Position numbers and translations under genes: made by a program
NCBI GenBank assembly: GCA_037446555.1
Contig: JBBIIK010000005.1
Coordinates: forward strand, 62,001-126,000
Direction: 5' to 3'
From: JANWVO01 sp037446555
Lineage (GTDB): Bacteria > Acidobacteriota > Terriglobia > Bryobacterales > Bryobacteraceae
DNA length: 64,000 bases
Part shown: positions 25,365-34,839 of the stretch, piece by piece
Numbering within the stretch: the first letter of the stretch is position 1
Layout: each line of letters opens with the position of its first letter
The notes under the pieces: generated by a model
The model's input: the letters and a program-made list of their open reading frames with translations, nothing else
Told to the model about the DNA's origin: nothing
Databases searched by the model: none

Positions 25365-26612
25365 TCAGCCGGTCACAAGCTGTGCCAGCCGCGCCGCCGC
25401 CGCGGAAAACGGCCGCGCCGCCGCGTAACGCCGGGCCGCCTCCCCCATCGCCGCGCGCTGCCTGCCGTCTGCCAGCAGATTCTCGATCACCGGCCACAAC
25501 CCGCGCCTCGCGCCGCGTTGCGGCACCAGAACGCCGAACTCCGGCTGCACGATCTCGCGCGTGCCGTCGCTTTCCACGGCCACCGCCGGGAGCCCGGCGG
25601 CCAGCGCCTCCATCAGCGTCAGTCCGTAACTCTCATGCCGGGAGGCAAACACGAAGAGATCCGCCGCCCGAAAGAATGCCTGCTTGCGCGCGCCTGTGAC
25701 ATGGCCAGGGAACTCCACGCGAATGCGGCGCAGCCGCGCGGCCAGCCGTCGGAGGCGCAGCATGTGCGCCTGCCCCTGCATATAGGCGGGCGCGCCGCAA
25801 ACAAACAGCCGCACGCGAGGCGCAGCGCCGCCGCGCACGCGCTCCCATTCGATCAGCGATTCCAGCAGCAGGTCCTGTCCCTTCTCGGGAGAAATACGGC
25901 TCAAGGTCAGCAGCACGCGCTCATCGGAATCCAGCCCATACTCGCGCCTCAGCTCCTCTGCGCGGCCTGCCGGATCGCTGCACGGCGGCGCGCCCCACGG
26001 CAGCACGTGAATGCGCTCCTCGCGCGCCTCCAGCCAGCATTCCAGCAGGATCCGCTTCATCCCTGTCGAGGGGACTACAACAGCCGCCGAATGACGCAGG
26101 CTGGCCGCTTGCTGCGCGAAGATCAGCCGCAGGATCAGCGGCGAGAGACGGGCCGCTCCCAGCTTCTCCGCGGCGCGCCAGACGGCCGTCAGGCGGCGCG
26201 GCGGAACCAGCCCGCGCAGGTAGATGCGGGCGATGTAGGCGGCCACATCGACGTGGTAGATGGTGGTGATGCGAAAGCCAGCCCGCGCCAGCGCGGCGAA
26301 GTCCGGCGCTTCGCTGATGTCGTTCACCAGCACCGCCGTGGTGCGCGGATCGTGCTGCAGGATGCGGCTGGTGGCGGCGGCGCTGAACTCGCGGCAGAAG
26401 GCGGCGTAACGGCGCTCGTCCATCGAGGCGAGCGCGAGCCCGGAGGGCGCTGTGTCACCGAGAATCGCCGGAGTGATCATCTCCAGCTCGAATGGCAGGG
26501 TGCGCCGCCACTCCTGTTCGAGCAGGCGGGCGACAGCCGCGCCGCCGCCGAGCGGCGCCTCCACCGGAAAGCCGGCGTGCGCCGCGCAATACACAACACG
26601 GGGCAGGCTCAC
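25365..26612 (-). CDS. Family 4-type (GT-B) glycosyltransferase
   Basis: The 415-residue protein has the GT-B plan: an N-terminal acceptor domain beginning VVYCAAHAGFPVEAPLGGG, then a donor domain with LLTLSRISPEKGQDLLLESL, VEFPGHVTGARKQAFFRAAD, and FVFASRHESYGLTLMEALA. The last includes the conserved E-x7-E retaining-enzyme motif. It probably transfers an NDP-sugar to a cell-surface glycan or lipid. The GTG start overlaps the stop of the next gene upstream (GTGA), suggesting a two-gene unit. Confidence 0.85.
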   Translation of the reverse strand: MSLPRVVYCAAHAGFPVEAPLGGGAAVARLLEQEWRRTLPFELEMITPAILGDTAPSGLALASMDERRYAAFCREFSAAATSRILQHDPRTTAVLVNDISEAPDFAALARAGFRITTIYHVDVAAYIARIYLRGLVPPRRLTAVWRAAEKLGAARLSPLILRLIFAQQAASLRHSAAVVVPSTGMKRILLECWLEAREERIHVLPWGAPPCSDPAGRAEELRREYGLDSDERVLLTLSRISPEKGQDLLLESLIEWERVRGGAAPRVRLFVCGAPAYMQGQAHMLRLRRLAARLRRIRVEFPGHVTGARKQAFFRAADLFVFASRHESYGLTLMEALAAGLPAVAVESDGTREIVQPEFGVLVPQRGARRGLWPVIENLLADGRQRAAMGEAARRYAAARPFSAAAARLAQLVTG

Positions 26613-27130
26613 CGCACCGCGGACCTCAACGATTCATCCTGCATTTGCAAAACGAGCACGTACCAACACAGCAGCAGCAGCAGTTCGACTCCAGGCGTCT
26701 GCGGGAGCCGCACCTCGACCGTGGCGCCGGCGCTGGACTCGCCCTTCAGGTGGACGCGGAAGACCTCGCGGCGGTCGTTGTCGATGAGGATGGCGCTGCG
26801 GGTCCAGACGCCCGCCAGCCGGAATTCGAACGCCTCGCCCGTGGCGAGCCGCAGCTGCCCTTGGCTTGAGGAGAAATTCGGATGATAAAACGCGCAGTCC
26901 CCGGTCTCGCCCTCGCGGCGAGCGGTGACAATCGGCGAGAGGAATCCTGTGCGTTTGAAGGTCCAGACGCCGGAGGCTGCGCTCCCGCGCGCGAGCGTGC
27001 CGAACGTCTTCAGGAAGTCGAGTTCCGCAACTGTTGTTTCGCCGGCGCGCAGTTCGTAATGGCGCTGCGTGGCGGCGCTCTGCTTCCAGACGAGCGGGCC
27101 GGAGCCGGCCCAGCCAGCAGGAGAGGTCAT
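26609..27130 (-). CDS. Conserved hypothetical protein, beta-rich with hydrophobic patch
   Basis: A 173-residue protein without recognised family. It is largely beta (LVWKQSAATQRHYELRAGE, ELDFLKTFGTLARGS, GVWTFKRTGFLSPIVTARR), similar in pattern to tubby C-terminal-like/LURP-one-type barrels, though this likeness is weak. A hydrophobic segment near the C-terminus (LLLLLCWYVLVLQMQ) could anchor it in the membrane. The start at 27130 lies next to a plausible aaagga ribosome site. It is translationally coupled to the glycosyltransferase downstream. Confidence 0.55.
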   Translation of the reverse strand: MTSPAGWAGSGPLVWKQSAATQRHYELRAGETTVAELDFLKTFGTLARGSAASGVWTFKRTGFLSPIVTARREGETGDCAFYHPNFSSSQGQLRLATGEAFEFRLAGVWTRSAILIDNDRREVFRVHLKGESSAGATVEVRLPQTPGVELLLLLCWYVLVLQMQDESLRSAVR

Positions 27131-27177
27131 CGCGGATGCATCCTTTCTCCCGGCCGCCGCGGGCCGGAGACATTCCA

Positions 27178-27669
27178 TCATACGGCCGGACGGGCGTGTC
27201 CGCGCCAGATGTTGAAGACCAGCAGCGCGGCGCCGCATGTGATGGCGGAATCGGCCACGTTGAAGGCGGGCCAGTGCCAAGCGCCGATGTGGAAGTCGAG
27301 AAAGTCCGTCACGCTGCCAAACACGATCCGGTCATAAAGATTTCCGGCGGCGCCGGCCAAGACCAGCGCCAGCGCCGCGGTCACAGGCCAGGATTCGCGC
27401 GGGTCGCGGCAGGTGCGCCACAGCAGCACCGCGACCAGCGCCGCCAGCGCGGAAACCAGCGCGGTCAGCACCGCCTGTCCCGTGCCCGCGCCCTGCTCGG
27501 AGAAGAGGCTGAAGGCGACGCCCGTGTTGCGCGTGTGGACGATGCGGAACAGCCCGTCGATCACGGGAATCGACTCCCACTCGGCCACGCGCGTCTCAAT
27601 CCAGTGCTTGGAGGCGCGGTCCAGCGCGGCGACAGCGGCGGCGAGAATCCAGGGCCAGCGCCGCGCCAC
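27178..27669 (-). CDS. lspA: Lipoprotein signal peptidase (signal peptidase II)
   Basis: LspA cleaves signal peptides of prolipoproteins in the inner membrane. The 163-residue protein has four predicted membrane segments, the N-terminal DRASKHWIE, the NTGVAFSLF loop, and the two catalytic aspartates in GAAGNLYDRIVFGSVTDFLDF and FNVADSAI. The GTG start at 27669 has an upstream GGGAG site. It is 3 bp downstream of ileS; the ileS-lspA order is common in bacteria. Confidence 0.93.
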   Translation of the reverse strand: MARRWPWILAAAVAALDRASKHWIETRVAEWESIPVIDGLFRIVHTRNTGVAFSLFSEQGAGTGQAVLTALVSALAALVAVLLWRTCRDPRESWPVTAALALVLAGAAGNLYDRIVFGSVTDFLDFHIGAWHWPAFNVADSAITCGAALLVFNIWRGHARPAV

Positions 27670-27672
27670 CGC

Positions 27673-30489
27673 TCACGCTCCCGTCATTTCCCCCACTGCC
27701 GCCGCGCAGGGCGGGCAGATGGAGGGCAGCTTCGGATCGCTGCCGATTGCCGTGGAGTACTTCCAGCAGCGCGGGCATTTCTCGCCATCGGCGCGCTCGA
27801 CAATGGCGCGGAGTTCCGCGCCGGGCCGCAGCTCCACTTGCGAGGTGATGAGGATGGCCGGCAGCTCGGCCAGGTAGCGATCCAGCAGAGCGTGCAGCTC
27901 ACTGTCAGCCTCCAGCACGATCTTCGCTTCCAGCGGCGCTCCGATCAGCTTCGCGTTCCGCGCCTCTTCCAGGCTCTTGAGCGCGACTTCCCGCACCTCC
28001 ATCAGCCGGTCCCAGTCCGCGCTGAGCCGCTCGTGTTCTTCCGGCAGACCCGCGGTGAGCTCTTCGGGCAGCGGCGCCAGCGCCAGGTGTACGCTGTCCG
28101 GATCGCCGGGCAGACGGCGCATATGGGACCACGCCTCCTCGCAGGTGAACGCCAGCACGGGGGCGAACAGCCGCACCAGCGCGTGCTGCACGCGGTAGAG
28201 CGCAGTTTGCGCGCTGCGCCGCGCCTTCGACTTTGGCGCGCTGGTGTAGAGGCGGTCCTTCAGGATGTCGTAATAGACGGCGCTCAGATCCGTGGTGGTG
28301 AAGTTGTACACAGCCTGATAGACGCGGTGGAACGCCAGCTCGTCGTACCACTGGCGGCACTGCGCTGCCAGCGTGGCAGCGCGGTACAGAATCCACCGGT
28401 CGATCTCATGGAGTTCCCCGCCGGGCAGGGCGTCGGCGACGGGATCGAAGTCGTGCAAGTTGCCGAGCGCATAACGGAACGTGTTGCGGATCTTGCGGTA
28501 GGCCTCGGTGAGGCGCGTGAGGATCAGCCCGGAGACACGCACGTCCTCCTGGAAGGCCACCGAGCTGACCCAGAGGCGCAGCACATCGGCGCCGTAGTTC
28601 TTGATGATGTCCTCCGGAGCGATCACATTGCCGAGGGACTTCGACATGGCGCGCCCCTCGCCGTCCAGAACCCAGCCGTTGGTGGCGCATTCGCGGTAAG
28701 GCGCGCGCCCGCCCAGCCCCACGCCCACCAGCAGGGACGAATGGAACCAGCCGCGATACTGGTCGCCGCCCTCGAGGTACATGTCGCAGGGCCAGGGCAG
28801 CCCGTTGCCCTCATGGAGCACGGCCAGGTGGCTGGCGCCGGAGTCGAACCAGACGTCGAGGATGTCGTTCTCCTTCCGGAATCGGGTGCCGCCGCAGGCA
28901 TGGCATTTCGCCTCCGGGCCCAGCAGTTCGGCCGCCGTGCGGTCATACCAGGCGTCGGCGGTATGAACGGCGAACAAATCCACGACACGGTCGAGGAACT
29001 TGCGGTCGGTGAGCGGCTCACCGCACTGCTCACAGTAGAAGACGACGATCGGCACGCCCCACACCCTCTGCCGTGAGATGCACCAGTCCGGGCGCGCAGC
29101 GATCATGTTGGCCATGCGCTCTTCGCCCCACTCCGGGCGCCACTTCACTTCGCCGATTGCCTCGAGCGCCTTCTGGCGCAGTTCATTGCGCCCCATGCCG
29201 ATGAACCATTGCTCGGTGGCGCGGAAGATGGTGGGGTTGTGGCAACGCCAGCAGTGCGGGTAGCTGTGTTCGAGCTTCTTTTCCGCAAGCAGCGCGCCGT
29301 GCTCGCGCAGGATCGCGTTCACCACCGGATTGCCTTCCCATACGGTCTTGCCGATCAGCTCCTCGGGCAGGCGCCCCGGCGCGCCGCTGGCATGGAAGAA
29401 TCGCCCCGCGGCATCCACCGGACAGAACGTGGGCAGGCCATACTTCTGCCCGGTGAGATAGTCCTCGGCGCCGTGCCCCGGCGCGGTGTGGACCGCGCCG
29501 GTGCCCTGCTCGAGCGTCACGTAGTCAGCCAGCACGCCCGGCGATTCGCGCTCGAGGAACGGATGGCGGAACCGCGCCCCTTCCAACCGCGCGCCGGCGA
29601 AGCGCGCCACCTCGCGCGCGTCTTCCCAACCGCAATTCTGCGCAGTCGCCGCTGACAGTTCGGAAGCCACGATGTAGACGGCATCGCCGGCCTCCACGGC
29701 CGAATACTCGAAGCCGGGGTCGTAGGCGATGGCCACATTGGCGGGGATCGTCCAGGGCGTGGTGGTCCAGATCAGCCCGTACACCGCCCGCCCGGCCAGC
29801 GCCTGGTCGATCTCCGCCGGATCGGAGATCAACGGGAAGCGAACCCAGATGGAAGGGCTCGCATGGTTTTCGTACTCGACCTCGGCCTCCGCCAGCGCCG
29901 TCTTGCAGTGGATGCACCAGTGCACCGGCTTCAGGCCCTTGTAGACCGATCCTTGCGCCAGGAAGTCCACAAAGGCACGGGCGATCGCCGCCTCGTACCC
30001 GGCGCTCATCGTGAGGTAGGGGTCTTCCCACCTGCCGAACACTCCGAGCCGCTGAAAGGACTCGCTTTGGAGCTTGACGTACTTCTCGGCGTACTTGCGG
30101 CACTCGGCGCGGATCGCCGCCACGCCCATCTTCGCTTTCTTCAGCCCCAGCTGGCTGTCGACTTTGATTTCGATGGGCAGCCCATGGCAATCCCAGCCCG
30201 GCACGTAGGGCGAGTCGTGTCCGGTCATCGTCTTCCACTTGACGATGAAGTCCTTGAGGATTTTGTTGAAGGCGTGACCGAGGTGGATGTTGCCGTTGGC
30301 GTAGGGCGGCCCGTCATGCAGCACGTACATGGGGCGCCCGCGCCTGGCCTCGCGGATGCGGCCGTACAGGCCCTGCGAGCGCCACTTTTCGAGCATTTTC
30401 GGCTCGTTTTGCGGCAGGTTCGCCTTCATTGCGAAGCCCGTCGAGGGTAGATTGACGGTCTTCTTGAGATCGAGACTTCCAGTGTCCAT
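27673..30489 (-). CDS. ileS: Isoleucyl-tRNA synthetase
   Basis: IleS charges tRNA-Ile. The 938-residue protein has normal length and carries the HIGH-type motif in PYANGNIHLGHAFNKILKD and the editing (CP1) domain with WTTTPWTIPANVA. The KMSKS-type loop is EGRAMSKSLGNVI. A C-terminal zinc site follows (EKCPRCWKYS and SICPPCAAAV, two CxxC pairs). The start at 30489 is the ATG before MDTGSLDLKKTVNLP; the in-frame region above it is not conserved. It is followed by lspA and divergent from a TPR protein gene. Confidence 0.97.
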   Translation of the reverse strand: MDTGSLDLKKTVNLPSTGFAMKANLPQNEPKMLEKWRSQGLYGRIREARRGRPMYVLHDGPPYANGNIHLGHAFNKILKDFIVKWKTMTGHDSPYVPGWDCHGLPIEIKVDSQLGLKKAKMGVAAIRAECRKYAEKYVKLQSESFQRLGVFGRWEDPYLTMSAGYEAAIARAFVDFLAQGSVYKGLKPVHWCIHCKTALAEAEVEYENHASPSIWVRFPLISDPAEIDQALAGRAVYGLIWTTTPWTIPANVAIAYDPGFEYSAVEAGDAVYIVASELSAATAQNCGWEDAREVARFAGARLEGARFRHPFLERESPGVLADYVTLEQGTGAVHTAPGHGAEDYLTGQKYGLPTFCPVDAAGRFFHASGAPGRLPEELIGKTVWEGNPVVNAILREHGALLAEKKLEHSYPHCWRCHNPTIFRATEQWFIGMGRNELRQKALEAIGEVKWRPEWGEERMANMIAARPDWCISRQRVWGVPIVVFYCEQCGEPLTDRKFLDRVVDLFAVHTADAWYDRTAAELLGPEAKCHACGGTRFRKENDILDVWFDSGASHLAVLHEGNGLPWPCDMYLEGGDQYRGWFHSSLLVGVGLGGRAPYRECATNGWVLDGEGRAMSKSLGNVIAPEDIIKNYGADVLRLWVSSVAFQEDVRVSGLILTRLTEAYRKIRNTFRYALGNLHDFDPVADALPGGELHEIDRWILYRAATLAAQCRQWYDELAFHRVYQAVYNFTTTDLSAVYYDILKDRLYTSAPKSKARRSAQTALYRVQHALVRLFAPVLAFTCEEAWSHMRRLPGDPDSVHLALAPLPEELTAGLPEEHERLSADWDRLMEVREVALKSLEEARNAKLIGAPLEAKIVLEADSELHALLDRYLAELPAILITSQVELRPGAELRAIVERADGEKCPRCWKYSTAIGSDPKLPSICPPCAAAVGEMTGA

Positions 30490-30577
30490 GTCGGGAATCA
30501 CCGCGCGGTCGGGCTGAAAATACCATCGTACACTGGGGTGAAACGGGGGACGTGGCAGCCGCGTCTCGAGGGGCGGC

Positions 30578-31537
30578 ATGACACTCCTGCGCTGCGCCTT
30601 TCTGCTGGCGGGCCTGCTTCCGGGCGCTGAACTGCTGACCTTTGACGCCGCCGGGACGCTGCGCGGCGTCTCCCCTGCATTGCCGCGCGAGGCTGGCTAC
30701 GCTCTGGTGAGCCGCGAAGCGTTGGCCCGGGCCGCCTCCGCCGCCGTGATCGACGACCACGGCGGACTTAACCCGGTATTGTGGGTCAGCGGCGACGACC
30801 CTGACGCGGGCGTGGCGGAGGTCTTCACCGGCTTGCAGGCGCCTGCTGGACCCGCGCGCGCGCCGGAGATCGGCAAGACCGCCGCCTCGGGCGGGAGGAC
30901 CGCAACGGTCCGATACGTGAAGGAATCGGGGGCCTTCGGCTGGATTGCGCGGCTGGAGTTTGACGGCGGCGTGCATCCCCCGACCGGGCCGCTGTTCGAT
31001 GAGCAGGGCAGGCTGCTCGGCTGGCATGCGGTGAAAACCGTGGACGGAATGCAGATGCACTTCGGCATTCCCATCGCCCGGCTGGACGCCATCCACGAAT
31101 CTCTGCGGCTCGGCCTGAACGAGTGGACCGCGCAGCTAGATCCGTGCGGAGAAGCGGAATATCAGCGCGCGCTCGGGCACCTGTGGGCGGAAGACTTCGA
31201 TGGAGCGCGCTACTACTTCTCGCGCGCCGCGGAGCAGCGCCCCGGCCATGCCCGCGCCTGGCTGCATCTGGGATTCGTGGAAGCGAAGACCGGGCATACA
31301 CGTCGCGGCATAGAGTGCTACGAGAACGCCATCCGGCACGATCCGAAGCTCGCGCCGGCCTACTACCATCTCGGCTTTGTTCTTGCCATGTCGGGCGAGG
31401 CCGCACGGGCTCGTCCGCTGGCGGATCAACTGGAGAAGCTCGACCCGGCGCTGGCGGCGCGGCTGCGCACTTTCCTCGACATCTCGCACGTGGACAAGGT
31501 GGAGAAGGACGGTGCGGGCTTGCAGCACAAGCACTGA
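30578..31537 (+). CDS. Secreted protein with inactive trypsin-like half and TPR repeats
   Basis: The 319-residue protein has a signal peptide (residues 1-19). A beta-rich region of about 160 residues follows, whose GPLFDEQGRLLGWHAVKTVDG segment resembles the C-terminal barrel of trypsin-like proteases. The catalytic serine motif GxSGGP is replaced by PPTGP, so it would be inactive. From about residue 190 there are two or three TPR units (AEYQRALGHLWAEDFDGARY, AWLHLGFVEAKTGHTRRGIE, AYYHLGFVLAMSGEAARARP). It is probably a periplasmic interaction protein; the partner is unknown. Confidence 0.65.
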   Translation: MTLLRCAFLLAGLLPGAELLTFDAAGTLRGVSPALPREAGYALVSREALARAASAAVIDDHGGLNPVLWVSGDDPDAGVAEVFTGLQAPAGPARAPEIGKTAASGGRTATVRYVKESGAFGWIARLEFDGGVHPPTGPLFDEQGRLLGWHAVKTVDGMQMHFGIPIARLDAIHESLRLGLNEWTAQLDPCGEAEYQRALGHLWAEDFDGARYYFSRAAEQRPGHARAWLHLGFVEAKTGHTRRGIECYENAIRHDPKLAPAYYHLGFVLAMSGEAARARPLADQLEKLDPALAARLRTFLDISHVDKVEKDGAGLQHKH

Positions 31538-31593
31538 TACAAGGCCCTCAATGGGGCGCAGTTCGCAGCGATTCGACATATTGGCATTCGATT

Positions 31594-31602
31594 TGCTATG
31601 CT
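31594..31602 (+). promoter_or_regulatory. Candidate extended -10 promoter element
   Basis: TGC-TATGCT forms an extended -10 element about 30 bp before ATG 31631. It overlaps the alternative ATG at 31598, which argues for the later start. Confidence 0.4.
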
Positions 31603-31630
31603 ACTAATGTCGAGGATTTCCACCCCAGTC

Positions 31631-31867
31631 ATGGCCGCAAAACCCCCGTTTGCCAAAGGCGCGCAGGTCGAGCACCCAAAGTACGGTCCCGGCCAGGTGG
31701 TCGAGTGCAACGACCAGCGTATCACGATCAAGTTTGACGAGCACGGCGAGAGGAAGTTCGAGCTCTCGATCGCCCTGCCGATGATCCGGAAGATCGACCG
31801 GCAGCCGCCTTCCGACAAGAAGCGCGCTGCGCGGAAAAAGGCTGCCGCTCCGGCCGCCGTCGAATAG
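31631..31867 (+). CDS. Small Tudor-like (UvrD/PcrA C-terminal type) protein
   Basis: The protein is about 78 residues. Residues 5-55 (FAKGAQVEHPKYGPGQVVE, then ITIKFDEHGERKFELSIALP) match the small SH3/Tudor-like domain found at the C-terminus of UvrD/PcrA helicases, where it contacts RNA polymerase. The rest is a lysine/alanine-rich basic tail. A stand-alone copy may bind nucleic acid or RNA polymerase; this is inference. The start at 31631 is favoured because an upstream ATG overlaps the -10 element. It sits directly upstream of purQ, where some genomes have purS, but shows no PurS likeness. Confidence 0.7.
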   Translation: MAAKPPFAKGAQVEHPKYGPGQVVECNDQRITIKFDEHGERKFELSIALPMIRKIDRQPPSDKKRAARKKAAAPAAVE

Positions 31868-31889
31868 CCGTCCTGCCCGGGGTCCGGGT

Positions 31890-31898
31890 CTGTTACAC
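31890..31898 (+). promoter_or_regulatory. Candidate extended -10 element for purQ
   Basis: TGT-TACACT lies 15 bp upstream of the purQ ATG. The inferred transcript start near 31905 would leave a leader of about nine bases and no ribosome site is visible, so the message may be nearly leaderless. Confidence 0.35.
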
Positions 31899-31913
31899 TG
31901 AGCTTTCCCTCCG

Positions 31914-32588
31914 ATGAAGTTCGGCGTCGTAGTCTTTCCCGGCAGCAATTGCGATCACGACGCCTGGCATGCAGCCGGCCGTGTGGCCGGCCACGAAGCC
32001 GAGTTCCTGTGGCACAACGAGGCGAAGGTGCGCGGGGTGGATTGCGTCATCCTGCCCGGGGGCTTCAGCTACGGCGACTACCTCCGCTGCGGCGCCATCG
32101 CCAAATTCTCTCCGGTCATGGAAGCCGTGAAGCGCCATGCGCGGGAAGGCGGGCTGGTGCTGGGCATCTGCAACGGATTCCAGATCCTCACCGAGAGCGG
32201 GCTGCTGCCGGGAGCGCTGATCCGCAACCGCGGCCTGAACTTTATCTGCAAGCCCGTGCGCCTGCGTGTAGAGACCACGAACTCGCCGTTTACCTGCGCC
32301 TATCAGAAGGGCCAGGAGGCGGTGATCCCCATCGCCCACGGCGAAGGCTGCTATGTGGCGGACGAACGGACGCTCGACGAACTGGAGGCAGAGGACCGCG
32401 TGGCCTTCCGGTACGTGGAAAACCCCAACGGCTCGTTGCGCGATATCGCCGGCATCCTGAACCGAGAGCGCAACGTGCTTGGCATGATGCCGCACCCGGA
32501 GCGGGCGGTGGAGCCGCTGCTGGGCTCGGACGGCGGTCTTGGCGCCTTCCATTCCCTGGCCCGCTGCCTTGCGGAGCGGGCGCGCTAA
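31914..32588 (+). CDS. purQ: Phosphoribosylformylglycinamidine synthase, glutaminase subunit
   Basis: PurQ releases ammonia from glutamine for PurL in step four of purine synthesis. The 224-residue class I amidotransferase has the catalytic cysteine in LVLGICNGFQILTE and the histidine and glutamate in MMPHPERAVEPL. The family opening is FGVVVFPGSNCDHD, with ILPGGFSYGDYLR. It is separated by 4 bp from purL, with purF overlapping after that, giving a purQLF unit. Confidence 0.96.
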   Translation: MKFGVVVFPGSNCDHDAWHAAGRVAGHEAEFLWHNEAKVRGVDCVILPGGFSYGDYLRCGAIAKFSPVMEAVKRHAREGGLVLGICNGFQILTESGLLPGALIRNRGLNFICKPVRLRVETTNSPFTCAYQKGQEAVIPIAHGEGCYVADERTLDELEAEDRVAFRYVENPNGSLRDIAGILNRERNVLGMMPHPERAVEPLLGSDGGLGAFHSLARCLAERAR

Positions 32589-32592
32589 TCCC

Positions 32593-34839
32593 ATGAGCGA
32601 AATCACTCCGGAGATCGTCGCGGCGCACTCGATCACGCCGGACGAATACGAGCGGATCGTCTCCATCCTCGGGCGCGAGCCCAACCTGACCGAGCTCGGC
32701 ATCTTCAGCGTGATGTGGAGCGAGCATTGCAGCTACAAGAGCTCGCGCGTGCACCTGAAAAAGCTGCCCACGCGCGGCCGCTGGGTGGTGCAGGGGCCGG
32801 GGGAAAACGCGGGCATCGTCACTCTGGGCCGCGACGCCGAAGGCCAGGAGTGGTGCATCGCCTTCAAGATCGAGTCCCACAACCACCCGAGCTTCATCGA
32901 ACCGTTCCAGGGCGCCGCGACGGGCGTTGGCGGAATTCTGCGCGACATCTTCACCATGGGGGCGCGGCCCATCGCCGTGATGGACGCGCTGCGGTTCGGC
33001 CCCCTGGATGATGAGGCCACGGGCGCGCGAAACCGCCGCATCCTGGACGGCGTCGTGCACGGCATCGCCCATTACGGCAACTGCTTCGGCGTGCCGACGG
33101 TGGGCGGTGAAACGGTGTTCGAGCCAAGCTACAGTGGCAACCCGCTGGTCAACGTCTTCGCGCTCGGCATCGCCCGCCGCGACAAGATCTTCTATGGGCG
33201 CGCCTGCGGCGTCGGCAACCCGGTGATCTATGTCGGCGCCAAAACCGGCCGCGATGGCATCCACGGCGCCACCATGGCGTCGGGCGAGTTCACGGAAGAA
33301 AGCAAGCAGAAGCGCCCGAACGTCCAGGTGGGCGATCCGTTCTTGGAAAAGCTCCTGCTGGAAGCCTGCCTCGAGGCCATGGAGACGGGCGCGGTGGCGG
33401 GCATCCAGGACATGGGCGCCGCCGGGCTCACCTGCTCCACCTGCGAAATGGGCAGCCGCGCCGGCACCGGCATCGAGATCGACCTGATGCACGTGCCGCA
33501 GCGCGAGACCGGCATGACACCCTACGAGATCATGCTCAGCGAGAGCCAGGAGCGCATGCTGCTGGTGGCCCAGCAGGGCCGCGAGCAGGAGGTGCTCGAC
33601 GTCTTCCGCAAGTGGGGGCTCGATGCGCGGATCGTCGGCCGCGTCACTGGCGACGGCATGATGCGCGTCAAGAACCACGGGGAGGTGGTCGCCGAGATCC
33701 CGTCCCGCCAGCTCGCCGACGAGGCGCCCTTGTACCACCGCCCGTACACGAGACCTTTGCGCGAGGCGCCGCTGGAGGCGCCCGAGTTCGCCTCCGCGAA
33801 CCTGACAGCGGATCTGTTCACGCTCGCCGGCTCGCAGGATCTTTGCGACAAGCGCTGGATCTGGGAGCAGTACGACTTCATGGTGCGCACGAACACCGTG
33901 CTCGGCCCCGGCGCCGACGCCGCCGTGCTGCGCATCAAAGAGACGGGCACGATGATCGCCATGTCGCTCGATGGTAACGGGCGCTATTGTTATCTGGACC
34001 CGCGCGAGGGCGCGCGGCTGCTGGTGGCCGAATGCGCGCGCAATCTCGCCTGTGTGGGCGCCCAGCCGGTGGGCGCCACCAACAACCTCAACTTCGGCAA
34101 TCCCGAAAGACCGGAGATCATGGCGCAGATCGTCGAGGCCATCGAGGGCATGGCCGAAGCGTGCGAGTTCTTTGAAACGCCGATTACCGGCGGCAACGTG
34201 AGCCTTTATAACGAAACGCTCGGCGAGGCCGTCTTCCCCACGCCCGTGATCGGCCTGGTGGGCACGATGCCGCTGCTCGAACCGCCGGGCGTGGGCTTCC
34301 GCGCCGCGGGCCGCGCCATCTACCTGATCGGCGGCGCGGGCGCGGCCGATGAAACGCGCATGGGCGGCACGCAGTACGCCAAGCAGGTGCTGAAGCGGCT
34401 GTGGGGGCTGCCGCCGCGGGTGGACTTCGAGCGGGAGCAGCGCGTGCAGGCGGCCGTACGGGAGATGGTGCGCGCAGCCGCGGTGGAATCCGCGCACGAC
34501 GTGAGCGACGGCGGCCTGGCGTGGTGCCTGGCGGAATGCGCGTTCCCGCGCGAAACCGGAGCGCGCGTGGATCTGGATTCAGACCTGCGGCCGGAGCTGT
34601 TGCTGTTCCATGAGGACCCCTCGCGCGTGGTGGTCTCCACCGCGCAGCCGGCGCTGGTGGAGCAGATCGCCGCCCGCCACGGCGCCCCCGCGGTGCGGAT
34701 CGGAGAAACGGGCGGCGGCGAGCTGGTGATCTGCAACCGGGGCGCAGAGCTGGTGCGCGCACGGGTCGCGGACCTGAAACAGCGCTGGTCGGCGGCGCTG
34801 GAAAAATGGCTGCATGCGGGGCAGGAGATCCATGCCTGA
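32593..34839 (+). CDS. purL: Phosphoribosylformylglycinamidine synthase, synthetase subunit (small type)
   Basis: PurL uses ATP and PurQ-derived ammonia to convert FGAR to FGAM. The 748-residue length identifies the small, multi-subunit type, which needs separate PurQ and PurS, rather than the 1300-residue fused enzyme. Signatures are MWSEHCSYKSSR, FKIESHNHPSFIEPFQGAATG, VGGETVFEPSY, GGNVSLYNET and HDVSDGGLAWCLAE. The start at 32593 follows the purQ stop closely. No purS is seen next to it. Confidence 0.97.
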   Translation: MSEITPEIVAAHSITPDEYERIVSILGREPNLTELGIFSVMWSEHCSYKSSRVHLKKLPTRGRWVVQGPGENAGIVTLGRDAEGQEWCIAFKIESHNHPSFIEPFQGAATGVGGILRDIFTMGARPIAVMDALRFGPLDDEATGARNRRILDGVVHGIAHYGNCFGVPTVGGETVFEPSYSGNPLVNVFALGIARRDKIFYGRACGVGNPVIYVGAKTGRDGIHGATMASGEFTEESKQKRPNVQVGDPFLEKLLLEACLEAMETGAVAGIQDMGAAGLTCSTCEMGSRAGTGIEIDLMHVPQRETGMTPYEIMLSESQERMLLVAQQGREQEVLDVFRKWGLDARIVGRVTGDGMMRVKNHGEVVAEIPSRQLADEAPLYHRPYTRPLREAPLEAPEFASANLTADLFTLAGSQDLCDKRWIWEQYDFMVRTNTVLGPGADAAVLRIKETGTMIAMSLDGNGRYCYLDPREGARLLVAECARNLACVGAQPVGATNNLNFGNPERPEIMAQIVEAIEGMAEACEFFETPITGGNVSLYNETLGEAVFPTPVIGLVGTMPLLEPPGVGFRAAGRAIYLIGGAGAADETRMGGTQYAKQVLKRLWGLPPRVDFEREQRVQAAVREMVRAAAVESAHDVSDGGLAWCLAECAFPRETGARVDLDSDLRPELLLFHEDPSRVVVSTAQPALVEQIAARHGAPAVRIGETGGGELVICNRGAELVRARVADLKQRWSAALEKWLHAGQEIHA

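Noticed and set aside
31631..31867. Small gene before purQ as PurS
   Set aside because: Residues match the UvrD/PcrA Tudor-like domain, not the PurS ferredoxin-like fold.
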